Source: Erythrocercus mccallii
Lineage: Eukaryota > Chordata > Aves > Passeriformes > Dicruridae
DNA length: 64,000 nucleotides
Direction: 5' to 3'
Assembly: GCA_013397435.1 (NCBI GenBank)
Contig: VZRG01000530.1
Location: 58,395 to 122,394, forward strand
This document shows, piece after piece, positions 35,305 through 48,900 of this stretch. Both the position numbers and the translations under genes were made by a program. Each line of letters starts with the position of its first letter. Within the stretch, counting starts at the first letter, position 1. The notes under the pieces are model-generated. The model was not told where the DNA came from, made no database searches, and worked only from the letters and a program-made list of their open reading frames with translations.

Positions 35305-36375
35305 TAGGGGAGATAGATGGCATTCATCCAAGGCCACTGGAAGAGCTGGCTGCAGATTGCAATGTTACAGTATCTGAAAAAACCCTGTGGTTATCAAGGA
35401 AATCCCTTGCAACCATAAATGGCTAACACTACATCAATCTTTAGAAAAAATGAAAGGAGGACTTGGAAAATTTTAGGGCCTATCAATCCCTGTAAAGACT
35501 GTGAAGCATACCCCTTTGGAATTCATCTTCAAGCACATGAAAACAATCAGGAATAACTAGTTCAGACTTGGCCAGCTTGATTGTCTGCTGTCATGGGATG
35601 GCATGTTGAGCCGGCAGGAGGAAAACAATGGATACCTGGATGGCTTTTGGCACTGTCCCCAAAAAGATTCTCTCTGAATCTGAGAAGTATGGACTGAAAG
35701 TTTGTTAAATGCATTGCAAATTCGTTGTACCACCACAGTAACAGTGTAGTAGAATCAATGTTTAGAGTTCCAGTTGGTAATAAGCAAAGTACCTTGTAGT
35801 TTGGTACTGGGACTCATATTATTCAACATTTCCATCAGCAGCTTAGATAGTGACACAGAATATGTCCTCAGGTAAATCTGTAGATATTACTAACACAGAA
35901 GAATTATTGACATGAAGAGTTGGAAAATTTTAATTCAAAGGATTCTTGAGAACTGGACTAACATCATGAAATAAACGTCTGAATTTGGATCAGAACAACC
36001 TCATGTACTCATACAGGTTGGAAAATAAAGTTGCGAGCGACTATATGTGGAATGTAAATCAGTACTGCAAACTTCAAAGAAGGTAGACTAGGTATTGGAC
36101 TATATTAGGTAGGGCATGGGAGCAACCTAGTAACCTGCAACTACTAGAAGGGGAGATACAAAGATGACAAAAACATTCTAATTTTGGCAGACAGGTAGTA
36201 CAACACTAAACCAGACTGCCCAAAGAGGATGGGGAATCTTCAATTGTGAGGTTCCTAGGCAGGGTAACACTAAGATATGTCTTACCTGAGCTAGTGCTAG
36301 CTAGCAAAAGTAAACTTTTTGCGGGAGACACCTCCAAATATCCCCTGCAAACAGCATTTCTATGATTCTGATCCT
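35305..36375 (+). mobile_element. Old CR1 LINE copy (ORF2 3' half plus 3' tail), heavily decayed
   Basis: Plus-strand pieces follow CR1 order: a GIHPRPLEELA-like segment (about 35317-35350), a degraded equivalent of the YRPVSL region (about 35475), the RT core reading LGLILFNISISSLDSDTE (about 35806-35860), then a post-ORF segment resembling CCAGACTGCCCAAAGAGG (about 36210). It ends in TTTCTATGATTCTGAT (36357-36372), which is the CR1 3' terminus. Many stops and frameshifts mark it as ancient. Its orientation is opposite to the copy at 30.5-31.0 kb. Confidence 0.85.
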
Positions 36376-36829
36376 TGGAATCTGGAGTTCTGAACCCCAT
36401 TGTGTCTTTCCTTTGAAAGAGCGCACTTCCTCCCCACAGAAGTATAAAGCATGTCCTCTCGTCCTCAGTTTCTGAAAAGCTTTCCAAAGAAGAGTTTATT
36501 TAGGTTAAAATAAAAGTTCTTGAATTTATTTGTGTTCATGGCATCTGAGGAAATACACATGAAATATAGCAGAATATTTTGATACAAATGGGTCTGAGCT
36601 TTTTAGTACCAAAAAGGAAAACCACTTATTTATGTTCATAGATATCCATACAGAAGCAGTGCCATTCACTTCAAGTGTGATGAGAACTTATTAAGTCATA
36701 GAGTGATTTTCTGGTTTATGACTTTGGTTCTTTAAAATGAAGTATTGGATGCCTGGGGGCTGTGTAGAATGCTTGCTACACACATGCCAGCAGCAACAAG
36801 AGTCAGTTAAACTATTAACTATCTAAAAA

Positions 36830-36847
36830 ACTAATCTTAAGATTAGT
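36830..36847. repeat. Perfect 18-bp palindrome with a third half-site
   Basis: ACTAATCTTAAGATTAGT is its own reverse complement. It is followed directly by another AAGATTAGT (36848-36856, read with its leading bases). Each arm holds a TAATCT bicoid/OTX-like core. Confidence 0.85.
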
Positions 36848-37499
36848 AAGATTAGTCTTTTAATATCTTATTTCCAAGACCATTCATGCAAACAGAATGT
36901 AATTTCAGTGTTCAGTTTCTTACCTTGGAATTTGTTCCTATTCTGTCATTTGTAGAGAACAGAGAATAAATACTTGGAATGCTATATTAAAAGAAAACAT
37001 CAACAAAAAATTGTCTTAACGATTAGACAACATGTTATCGAAACACAGTGTGGAAAGCCACTAATTTGTACTGTATAGGCAAAGATATTGCGTGTCATAT
37101 ATATTTTTTCTCAACTTCTATTGTACGGAATTCCAGACTGAACTGCAGTTTTTACAACATACAGAGTACTCCACATGTGTGCAGTTTGGATTTCACAGGA
37201 CTGTAAATAATTTTAGCTGTTTGCATTGGTTGTTGGTTTTAATCTTTTAGATGCACGAACTCTTAAATTTTTATCAGGTTTTCAAAAAACTTTGATACAG
37301 GATAATGCATCTTAAAAAAATTGCATGCCTTTACTGTAAGTCTGAGAAGAATTTATATCCCTAAGGCTTTCCTCTAGGATATCTTCTGACATCAAAAAGG
37401 TAAAATTAGAAATAGATTCTATTTCTTTCAGATGTCTATTTAATTTTTTTTCTTCCAAACACTGTAATTTAATTTTGAAGTTCACTTTGAAAATAAACA

Positions 37500-37990
37500 A
37501 TAAATGAATGTGTTTCCAGAGAAAATGCTTTCTCTTTGCTCAAAATGAAAGCAGACGTCTGGTTTTTAAATTATTCTCTTTTAATTGTATACTTAATCAC
37601 TAGTTTTGGTGAGTTTAAAAATGACATTTATTTGCCAATCAGAAAAATACGTTGCTGGCAGAAATCTCTCTTTTAATGCATGTATATGCATGCAACTTGT
37701 TCTCTTTCATTTTTCATATGTACCCATTTGCATCCACTTACAAAGTCAGACATTTAAAATGCTGCAAATGCAACAAACATTGCCTAGCGTTTGCTATTTT
37801 ATTTAATAGCCAAACCAGTTTATTCCACCAATGAGCCTATGTTTGTAGAAGTAAATCTATAATATTCATTAGAACTCTACTCTTTCTGCTCCTTGCTATC
37901 ATTCACAGTCTATCGATATAAAACAAGTTCTATCTATCCTTCCACCCAGATGGTTGACGTTACATGTGATTGCATGAAAGCCTTGATATG
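37500..37990. promoter_or_regulatory. Candidate conserved non-coding enhancer-like segment
   Basis: A repeat-free stretch with many developmental-factor-type motifs: GCATGTATATGCATGC (octamer-like inverted arms, about 37679-37694), TTTGCAT, TAATTG, CAGATGG E-box (about 37948) and several CCAAT/ATTTGC cores. Conservation is suspected from composition and texture only. Confidence 0.25.
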
Positions 37991-37999
37991 AAATGCCTA

Positions 38000-40900
38000 T
38001 GGCTTACTGGATTACCCTCTCCCCACATGTTTCAAATTAATAATAAAAAAGAAAGAAAAAAAAAGAACCAGTGCAATCTTGCTACAAAAGAACAAGAGTT
38101 TATTGTATAACAGGATTGCAGATGTGGAAAGGTGCTCATAATAAGGCTGCACTATTTTTGTTTCATTGTGCATCTGGAATGCCAAAGGATCTTTAAAGTA
38201 CTAGGAGCTCATAGTAGACAGTCTTGGCTTTTTGACTAACTTAATATTCAGAGAAATGATTCATTTTTTGTAAATTCTGTGCCATTCATCATCATATTGT
38301 CATTTATATAATCACAAAATGATTTACAAAGTCAAGATTTTTTCTAATTTCTGAAACAATTTTAAGACATCAAAGACTTTCAGATATAAAGATCAAAGAG
38401 CAGCCCAAATCAGAGATTTCTGGCTAAGACAGTTTAGTTCATTTAATATCCTCTGGTTTTCTAAGGATTAAATTACAGCACATAAAATTCTTGGAATCTG
38501 TCTTAGGAAGCTGTACTGTATATTTATTATTTATTACAGTATGGCCTTTTTTTTTGGTGGGGCAGAGGACTTTGTGGTAAAGAAGATGCCATCTTTTCAA
38601 TTTATCAAACCAGCAGCAAATTCTTATGAAATATTAGATGCACAATGATCTAATCCTACTGGGAATGGAGAGATGTGTTAACTGAGGAAATATTTGCACA
38701 TGAGCTCAGGATGAAATGCAGTTCTCTTTTAATCAGCCTGTTACAGAGGGATGCTTATATGAATTTAATAAGAATGTTCTGGGGAAAGGTAAGACAAAAC
38801 AAGAATAAAATTACTTCTTTACAGGAGGAATAATATCAGTTGCTATAGCTATTGAAAACAGTAGGCTGAGTTTGTAGTATTGGCTAAGGAAGTAATTTGA
38901 AATTATTTCCATTATTTCCACAATTTACAACAGGGTCACACTAGAGAAGCTGGTCATGTGGATACCAGGCATTGCAGGTGACTGGCATAGATGCAAGTCC
39001 TGGCCAGAGAATTTAGAAAACACAACATTGTAAACTCATCTAGTCAAGATCAATCATTAGGGACACATGAAAGCTTTTATTGTGCACAACCAAGACTATA
39101 AGCATATATAGTCACACTCATTATCCATCTAAGAAAGACAGGATGTTACCAGTTGCCTTCAAGTAAGCAAGGTAGATTGGAGTGTGTGCTTGGTTTACCA
39201 AATATCAGGGAGGATTTTGCCAGAGGAAACAGCTACATGAAGTAGAAACTCTCTACAGAACATGTTGCTATAACTGAATAATTAAACTTCTAAATGCTTA
39301 TTCTTGAAAGGCATGCAACTACCCTTTCAAAAGCAGACTACTGACTAGATGAATATGACCTCATATTACTGCACAACAAGGAAGCCTTATGCTCAGCTGG
39401 ATTTCTATTCTAATGCTCACAACAATCTGGGTTAGGTTCAAGACAATTCAGGAACTCAAGCAAAAAAATGCATGGTTTCTAAATAAAAGCCTCATAGATC
39501 TTTAATATTTATATTTTTACTTTCTGTGATAGGAAGACAATAAGATTACATGTAGAACAGTCACATCAGACCTTGAATGCAGAATTATTGTTCAAGATAA
39601 AACTCCAGGCAAAAAAAAAATAATTCTATAAACAGGAAGAAAACACCTGACTTTTTATCAAGAATTTATCTTTAAGGTATTACAGTGCAAAATTCTTAAA
39701 AGCATTTCTCTGTATAACCAATGAAACTTAATTATATTCCCTTTGCTGATATCTGTGGAAATTTGTTTTAGATAAGTACTGTGTAAGAAACATCTGCTGG
39801 TCTCGTGTGAGAATGTGAGAAGAAGACAAGGGAGAACATGTACCATGCTGATATAGCTCCACTGCCAGAATGAAAGAGATCTTGCACACCTGTTCTAATT
39901 TCTAGTCAATATTTTATGGTCACATAGACTGCTGATGAAGCCTTATGCCTAACCACTCAAAGCAGAGAGAAAGCAAACTGGTATGTGAGAGAGAAAATTG
40001 CCTCCTCTTCTGCACAGTTCAAACCCATCTTAGACAAAGTTAACATATTTAGGTTGAGAATTTGTCTGACTCTTGCTCCTTAACATGTTTGCAAGGTGCT
40101 CATCATGATGCACTGCACAGAGTAGGCAATTTAAATCCAGGTATAAAAGAACTTCTGTCAATAGCCTGCATTGGAGAAGCTTAGCAGGAGTCCGGGTTAG
40201 AAGAGTCCCTTGGGATAGGATGTGGGGGAGGAACGGGACAAAGACTCCTCTCAGCCTCCATCAGGATTGGATTAAACCCAGGAAAGATAACCAGGGCTCT
40301 AGAAACTTTCAGGGCTGATCACAAGAAGCAGCCAAGGAGGAAGCCTATGAACAAAAGCTTGATTTCACCAGGGTTTTGAAGATGAATTCTAACTTAGGTA
40401 GGGGCTGGGATTTTCCTTTCCTTGCTACCACATAACTTACAAAGAAGCTAGAGACTTTGATACATAATTTAGATAAGAAAATTTTGGCGATAGGGTTATA
40501 ATTTCCTAGGATTTGAATAAATTCTTGTTCCAGTGTTAATACAGCGAGTCTTACTGAGAGATTTCTTCTGCTCCACTATGCTTCTCTGTTTGCATGTGCT
40601 TGGATGAATTGTATATCTGCTGAAAGAGTTGTGGTTCTGTGAGGATTCTTTTAAAAAGTGGTTATAACTGTGGTGGACTGAAATTTTGTAAAAGGTTTGA
40701 TTGTATTCAGAAAGGACATACAGCCTTTTTAAAAACCAACATTTTTATCACAGTGCTATTTTTCATTCCTCAGAATATTATCTGAGAACAGAAAGCTTTA
40801 ACAGACTTTATGTTTCCTGAGACAAAGGCCATTTTTTAAGTGTTTTGTTCAGTGTCTCCATGCAGTTAGGCTCAAATTCTGCCTTCAGGCATAGATAAAT

Positions 40901-43900
40901 AAAAATGTTACATTAAAACTCATGTCATATTTGCCCCACTCCAATCAGTAACAGAAGTATTATTTTAGTATTAACAGCCAACTCTTTCCACCACCAAGTA
41001 GCATTCCCAGAGAAGGCATAGCACCTGTAGTCCTCTCTCTCTCCACACATACACACCTTACCATACATCCTCTTACCCTGCAGATATCCCTCCTTTCTTT
41101 AGGTCCCCTACAAGTGACAACTGCCCCCCACACTTCCAGTTTGTCCTAAGTAGCAGCAGTCTACCTCACTCAGACATACCTGACATCTCTGTCCTTTCCC
41201 TTAGCCCTGGTCCTCTTCGTCTGTGTATTAGCACCCTTGTCCTTGCCCTGTTGGTGTTTTTCCTTAAAATATAAGTGATTTCATTCATTCCTCCTCATGG
41301 TCAAATGAACGCTGATTTCTGTATGCTCTTGTCCAACTGACCATTTATGAACACTTGCTGATGTATTCTGTAAGATTTCTTTTTATTTCCTAAACAGATG
41401 CAGTGGCATTCCTTCTCAGTTGGATCAGCAGTCATTGGCAAGCAGCTGGCTTTGCCTAATAATACTGATGTAACTAATAAAGTGTTCAGAGAATGTAGAT
41501 TAAAAAACTTCAGTTTGACATTTCTTACCCTAAAAGTGGGCAGTGTGATGTTCATATGTTTATAATTTTAAATATTAGCAGTTCCAGTTCTTTTTAAACA
41601 ACTTGAGGAATTCGGAAACAGCAGATGTTTTCACCTGCTGTGTCCTTTCCTATGAAATGCACAGATAGTGAGTCTTCTGAGATTGTGGTATCATAGTATT
41701 GCTGTTTCACTGAGTAAGCAGAATAACAATGACTTAGTGCTAAAGATGAATCCAAGTCCTCATTTTTGTTTAAGAGGCTTGGGTGCAACGGAATTTGGAG
41801 TTGGGCAGGACTTGGCCATATGATTTTGTTCTGACTACTCTTTTCCAACCCCAAATTAAATATTTTAATTTGTCTGATCAGCCAGAAAATGTTGCGAAAT
41901 TTGGCTTTGAGTTAACTTTAATACCCCTTACGGACTTTTTATGGGTCCTCAGTCAGCAAGCTAAAGAGGAATAACTGTTATCCATAAAAGACTACACACA
42001 AAATTGTATTGTCTCAAACAGGCAGGGTATAATCACTAAAAACACTGGTTATGTAGTCTCTGAATGGTTCCTTCAGGAGATTTATTTCACAAGTCTATGA
42101 GAAGAGTTTTGTCATATGAATCGCTGGTACAGTTGTTTGGACTTTTCGTGATATCTTTGTGGAGGATGAGAGTAAAAAATTTCTAGGAATAGGTCCTGTG
42201 GTAAGACACGATCTCTTATGTTCCTACACATGAGCTGACTTCAAGAGGACAGCCATGGGGTGAACGGAGATTTGCAACCTTTGCAACATCTACTAGAATG
42301 GACGAGCTGAAACCCTGAGGGCTGAAGGGGTAGGGCTGTTCATTCTGTGTCAGGGTTTCCCCACACATGTTCCTTTTCCTATAGAGTTGTTTAGTTCCAT
42401 ATAAAAATGAAAAATATGGTGGCTTATCATGAAGACCATGTGAACTGGGTGCAATTTGTTTAACTGGGGTTTAACTCATATGTAAGATAATCCTTTACAA
42501 TGTGACTGTGATTTCTACCCTGTTGATAAACTGACCCCATTCAGTGAGTGACCTGTTCAAAGGGCATTGTTGAGTAAATGAACAGTGTCAATGGGCTGGT
42601 GAGTGACTGAGAGGCAGTAAGGTCCTGCTTGGCATGTGTGTTCTCTGTTCCTACTGACTTCTGTGAGCATTAACTGACACTTGAAAGATGATGAGCAACT
42701 GATGGGCCCAAACCTAAATGTACTGGAAAAATTCTTCAGCTGATAAAAATTTGCATGTGTCACCTTCCAGCTGTTAAATGGTAGATCTGATATATTGAGT
42801 CCTCATGGCTCAGAACTATGTTTAAACCTTGGTGTAATAAAATTAGTGCTTCTTAAGGGCATAAACAGATTCCACATATCTTAAATTAGTCATTTAATGA
42901 TTGAATTATAGTCTAAGGGAGTCCGTTCTAGTTCATCCTTGCTGAAATAAACTCCTTAAAATACAGTCCTTTTGAAGATGTCTCAGCTACTCTAGTACAT
43001 GCCAGATGCTCAACATGGCTCTCCCTCCAAATGCTCTCATTCCAGATAGGTTAACAAACAAAACTGATGGATATGCATGATAATAATGCTGAGTTTTGTA
43101 TTTCAGTAGTCAGGCTGTTCACTCTTCATTCCTTGGAAGTCCTGGGAATTTAAATCTGACTCACAAAAGATGTATGCTCTTAACTTTTGGATTTCCTTTT
43201 AGATCATGTATCATGTAAGTACAAAATTCATTATATCATTGCCTGCAAAGTCTGTGCCAAATTGCAAAACTTTTAACTTACAGAAAGGATTAACCAATCC
43301 TTTCTGTTTCTATTATTTTCTTGTCTCAATGGCTCTGCAGGGATTGCTGTGGTCTCATTATTCATGAGACATGACACAGTAGGGGACATGATAAAGAAAA
43401 GGTAAGGAGGCCCTTGATAATTGCCCAAGGCAATGCTATCTACATCTCAGACAGTTCATATGGTAATTGTGTTTATGTGAGCTCACCCTGCAACTATAAA
43501 TCTCATCCCTTATAGTAGAGGAGATTTTGAGGTGTCTTGGGCTAGCTTCTTCTGTTGCTTCAGTTATGACATTATACCCATATAAATAAGAATGGTGTGC
43601 TAGCAAAAGTGATGCCTAAAAATGGATGAAGAAAAATCATAACTAAGATGTAACCTTGTAGCTAGTTGGAGCATAAAATAGATGTCTATAATTCTAAGTA
43701 AAGTAAGTAATTTTCAATAGTGTACTGCATAAAATAAATTTATTGTTGTACCTCAGCTGTCTCAGGATTTCACAAAATGAGCAAAATATTTCTTGTCAAG
43801 AGGCATCTATATGCTTTTTTGAGACCGATAAATAATAATAAGCATGGAAATAGAAATGCATTTTTAACATAGAAGTAGGATTCACTTAGAATCTTATCCA

Positions 43901-43980
43901 TCTTTCTTAATATAAAATATTTGGGCAAATTTGCTAGGGATTTAAAAGATTTCAAAACCTGACTAGGCTTTGAATAGGTT
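38000..43980. other. Gene desert, third part
   Basis: AT-rich non-coding sequence. Open frames are below 90 codons and have no recognisable domain. No transposon was recognised with confidence. Confidence 0.5.
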
Positions 43981-43989
43981 CTTCCCTAT

Positions 43990-44110
43990 TTTCTGTAACT
44001 AGGGGAAAAGATATTTCTCAGCACATCAGCTGCCTCTAATTACAGACTACGATGCAAAGAAATAAGATAATGATGAAGACTGTCAGCCATAACACTTTCT
44101 GGTGAGCCAC
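43990..44110. promoter_or_regulatory. Candidate enhancer-like motif cluster
   Basis: Within about 60 bases there are a CAGCTG E-box, a TAATTA homeodomain core, an ATGCAAAG POU-like octamer half and a GATAA-type core. The E-box-homeodomain-POU grouping is common in neural enhancers. Function is inferred. Confidence 0.25.
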
Positions 44111-44519
44111 TACTAACATTTTTTTCTCCAAAATATGACTGACATCTTTCCATTAACCCTCCCCCCTAACTCTTTATATATATTGGCTAGATGGCCCTGC
44201 AACTACATGGGGCACCGTGTTTTTGTTGCTAAGTACTAGGAGAGACTGAGCCACGGGAATCTTTAGCTATAATTTGTACTGAATTCTTTGAGGCTTTCCT
44301 TCAGAAAAGTGGAGAGTGGAACTTTTAACTCATTCATTGGCATTATTGATGAAGCAGTGTTTGCCTTTTTGCACATTCAAAGGCCAGTGTATGCTGAGTG
44401 ATGGCTAAACAACAGATTCATCAGACAGTTATTTATAAAGCTTTAAATGTGTTAAATAATATTCACCATTATGAGGACCAGGCACAGTTCCAGTGTCATC
44501 AGGAAATGACATGCACTTT

Positions 44520-44985
44520 ATCCCTTCCCTTCCCTTCCCTTCCCTTCCCTTCCCNNNNNNNNNNNNNNNNNNNNNNNNNNNNNNNNNNNNNNNNNNNNNN
44601 NNNNNNNNNNNNNNNNNNNNNNNNNNNNNNNNNNNNNNNNNNNNNNNNNNNNNNNNNNNNNNNNNNNNNNNNNNNNNNNNNNNNNNNNNNNNNNNNNNNN
44701 NNNNNNNNNNNNNNNNNNNNNNNNNNNNNNNNNNNNNNNNNNNNNNNNNNNNNNNNNNNNNNNNNNNNNNNNNNNNNNNNNNNNNNNNNNNNNNNNNNNN
44801 NNNNNNNNNNNNNNNNNNNNNNNNNNNNNNNNNNNNNNNNNNNNNNNNNNNNNNNNNNNNNNNNNNNNNNNNNNNNNNNNNNNNNNNNNNNNNNNNNNNN
44901 NNNNNNNNNNNNNNNNNNNNNNNNNNNNNNCCTTCCCACACCTTCCCTTCTCACACCTTCCCTTCCCTTTCTCATCAGCACTTAC
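44520..44985. repeat. CCCTT pentanucleotide repeat enclosing an assembly gap
   Basis: Seven CCCTT units run into 376 N (44555-44930). The sequence resumes as degenerate CCTTCCC(A/T)CAC units to about 44985. The gap was evidently caused by the tandem repeat, so its true length and the allele are unknown. Open frames that cross the N run are meaningless. Confidence 0.97.
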
Positions 44986-44999
44986 TCAACATTTAATTC

Positions 45000-47750
45000 T
45001 TTTTACTAAAATGAAAACATTAAATTGATTAATTAAAACATTAACACATTGGAAGGGCAACTGAAGAACTGATGATCCAGCTTCTCATTTTGCCATTCGT
45101 GTTTGATATGCCTCCAGGCCCAGATGATAATTCACCATCTATCAATTCTTACATGGAAATGGTTTTTTGCAACACTGAAGAATAGGCACTGTTTCCTTTC
45201 TTCTTTTTATTTTTTTTCATTCCATTCTTTACCAGAAGGAAAAATAAAAAGTATCAATGATGAATATAATTTCAGGTAGACTACATACTAGAGCAGAGAT
45301 TTGGGGTAATAATATACAGATTGATGATGTTACTTCGTTACATATAGCGTACTACATTTTTGACAAACTGGATGGATTAATAACAGTTGCAACTCTCTAA
45401 AATATAGGACTGAAATATTTTGTGTAGTACACCTTCAGAAAGTAAAGAATAAACTATATAGGGACATTTTTTTCCATGTACAAATATTTTTGTAAAAGTT
45501 AGATTTATAGGAACAATCTTCCAGATAATGTCATTGCTTCACTATAACACATATTGCAAAAATTTAAGTCTATTCACTTATAATCCTTATTATTCTTTAG
45601 AAGATTCTAAGTGTGAATTTACTGGTTATGGGTCTAAGGAAATGGACAGGAAAGTATCAAGGATAAGGTTTCGTCTTTACCTGTTTCACAGCTTACAACT
45701 TTTTCTTCTTTTTGATATGATGGAGAAGTGAAGTTCCCAAAACTGGGCTATTCTAAGGGATAGATAAAAATGTCAGTAGCCTAAATGGCAAGGGGCACCT
45801 AGATCCACCAAATATTTGTCTGAGTAAGTGGATCTTCATGATAATTAAGTTAGCAAATATTTTCTCTTACTAAAGAGCAGAAGTAGTTTAAGACTTATTT
45901 TTTGCAGATTTTCAGTAAAATTCACAAATTTTTAATTCTGTTTATCTTCAATTTGTATTTTTTTCTTTTCTGGAGATGATAAGCTTGTTGCTGTTTTCCA
46001 TATCAGCCTCTCAAAAATTTGATAACATCATGATGTATTTTGGGGTTTTTTTCATTTGCTTCTGTAGACTGGACACTTCCCAACTAATTGGCGTATGACA
46101 TTCAAGAATTTTTTCTACAACCATAAATGACCTGAATGAAATTCTCACTTTCTCATGTATTGTCAAGCATAGGGTCTTTGAAAAAACTAGTACATATTTT
46201 GAGACCCAAGAGACAATCTCAGTGTTTAGCTGATTTTACCAGGAAATCCAGATTATGCCTTCTTAGTGAAGACAGTAGTAAAGAATTTGTATGCTGGATA
46301 CACTGGCAGAAAGTCTGAGTAGTGAATGTTCCCCTTGGTGATTAGCACTGCAGAGGACACAAAATAAATAGATGTCCACTGACATATGTAGTAGATCATC
46401 TCCTTTTGACTGGAATGCACAGAGCTGGAGTGCACAGTATGGAAATCAGACACTCCCTGCTCTGTGGACAGTAGCTACTCTTTCAGCATCTCTGTGACAG
46501 CTGTGTGCTGTCTGATGGCTCTGTCTGCCTGTAAGATGTTATGGACTTGCACTTCACAGACAGCAAAAAGTATGCAGGGAGATCTCACTTACTCTGAGAG
46601 GGGAAAAATTAACACATGTATCCCCCATCAAGCCTGTCATTTCCAGAACTGATGTCTATAAACTACCCGTTTTTCAGTATTTCGACACTGGCATTTTGTA
46701 ATATGAAGTTTTGGTCCAAAAACCAGCTGACGCAGTAGAGTGTTTTGCTATGTTCATGCTGTTCTTCTCTAGTGTATTTATGCTAGGTCTTGCCTCCATA
46801 ACAGCTTTCAGGAAGGCTAGCTTAAGTTCATATTTCGTTCAAGTAGATTGTTAATTTGAATTAAATACCAGTGTAGACATCGTGTAGCTTATATCATTTC
46901 TCACCCACATGAACTTTCCTGAGTGGCCCTATTTTGTTCTCTCTTTATAAATGTTTTGTTAAGGCCTATCACACCTGTACCATTCTTCAATTCTTATCAC
47001 TACACAGTAAAATGCTGTACATTGTATTTGTTCGCGATTTTTCTTTCCTCTCCTTCTTTATTTTTCTCTCTTTTATTACTTTTTCTAGTAGTCTTTTTCT
47101 GGCAGTCTTTGACAACATGCCTTCCAGGAAGGAAGGCAACATGCCTTTGACAGCATGCCTTCCCCCCTTCCTGGCAATTCACATGAAGATCTCTTGTTCT
47201 GGGCTTTCCCCAGGACTCTGAGTGATTGAATGCCCTAGGAAAGGTCTTCCAATTTACGTGTACCTAATCAACTTTCTGTTACCCAGTGTTTCCTGTTCAT
47301 TGCATCAGCTGGATTTTTACTGCATGCTCTTTAAAAGCTTTTTCTTGGACATTCTGCTGTACATAAGCATAGCGTTTTTCTCCATATCAGGTTCTATCTG
47401 TTTGACTTTAACGGGACCATATTCTCTGCTGATATAAAGTGATTGGTTACACTTCACATTCATTTGTATCGAGAAAACTTTTAACCATTTTCTGCTTGAG
47501 GAAGGATGTTTTGCTGTGTTAAACAAGCTTTAGTGGCTTCTCTGTAATTTTAAACTGTGTTCAAAACTTTTTTAGCTTTCTATTTTTGAGGCATGGGGCT
47601 AAAACCTTTGGGCTGTAGGTCATGATTATTAGAGAACTACAAGCTTATCCTTTAACTCAATAGACTGAGATAATAAAATGGTCACTATATAAATAAAAAA
47701 GTAACTTGGTAGCTAACAAAAATAACTACTTGATAATGAATTTTTATTCA
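45000..47750. other. Gene desert, fourth part
   Basis: Non-coding AT-rich sequence. A small local duplication of AACATGCCTT-type units lies at 47114-47163. No gene recognised. Confidence 0.5.
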
Positions 47751-47870
47751 CTTCATAGAATCATAGTATATCCTGATTGGAAAGGACACACAAGGACTAT
47801 TGAGTCCCTTTTTTTCTGCCAGGGCACAGCTGTTTCATGGTACTGAGATGCTCCTACAAACCTCAGTAAG
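47751..47870 (-). mobile_element. CR1 LINE 3' end fragment
   Basis: Read on the plus strand it starts with TTCATAGAATCATAGTATATCC and continues GATTGGAAAGGACACACAAGG...GAGTCC. This is the reverse complement of the 3' terminus of a CR1 subfamily whose tail reads GGGTCCCTTCCAACTC...ATTCTATGATTCTATG. The element is therefore on the minus strand, truncated to about 120 bp. Confidence 0.85.
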
Positions 47871-48790
47871 GCCAAAAAGGCTATGTGCTTTTTTACTTCC
47901 CTATAAAATGTGAAACTTTATAAAGCCCAACTGCTTGGCAGGCAGTTGTTGATTGCACTCATGTTAAAGAAGGTTTCCTTTTTCTAAATCAAAACATTTC
48001 AGATTGTAACCCTCATCTTCCCCAAGATGGCAAGCACTCTAAATTATGGATATATTACCCACACTGCTATGTGGTGAATTTGAGTAAACTTCTAATCAAA
48101 AAATTCAGGAGGGGAACTGAATTTGGGGTGCTCCAAACTTGCTTACTGGCTGTTACTTTGTGATGCCCCTTGGTCTCAAGGGACCAGGTATCACACAAAG
48201 AGTGAGGATCTCCTGTTTGGTGGTTGCAGGCATAACAGTAGTCCTCTGACTGTTAAGAATAAACCTTGATTTGATGTTCCCTTGCTGCGTCATTTTTTTG
48301 AAGCAACTTGCCTGAAATTGTTTTGAAGAGTATGGGCAGAGGTGAAGTTACATGGTGCAAGTGTCACCTGCAGAACACCTGTGACCCCCTCCCAGGGAAA
48401 GGCCAAACTAGTGTAGTTGAGCTGCATTTTCTACAGACTCTTATAATTAATGCAATGGGGCTAATAATAATGTTATTTTTTACCTTGCTATGTGTTTGAT
48501 ATACCATTTTTTTAATGGCAGCTAGACAAAAGTGTGGAACTTGCACGTTTAAAAGATGTCATGTTTAGTGTCATGTTAATTAAATTCAGTACACATCGCA
48601 ATCAGTTACATCTTGGGCATCTGGTCCAGTTGGATTTGCATTTATTCCTTTATACTTATTATACATCTATTGACATATGGAGCAAATAAGTCTGGAAGGC
48701 AAGAAAATTACAAAAAAAAAAGACTTCAAGTTATATAGGAAACGCATAAATCTATTAGAGATAGATCTGGAGAAAGTTACCACCTTTCTG

Positions 48791-48900
48791 CTTCATAGAA
48801 TAGAATCCTAGATTGGTTTCGGTTGCAAGGGGCCTTAAACATCACCTTATTCCATCTCCCATGCCATGGGTAGGGCCCCATCTGTTCTGGTCTTGTTACT
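48791..48900 (-). mobile_element. CR1 LINE 3' end fragment
   Basis: TTCATAGAATAGAATCCTAG then GGTTGCAAGGGGCCTTAAACATCACCTTATTCC...CATGCCATGGGTAGGG is the diverged reverse complement of the CR1 3' end. About 110 bp remain, on the minus strand. Confidence 0.88.

Noticed and set aside
44398..45009. Frames of 160-203 codons containing X runs
   Set aside because: They cross the assembly gap and the CCCTT repeat, so they carry no information.
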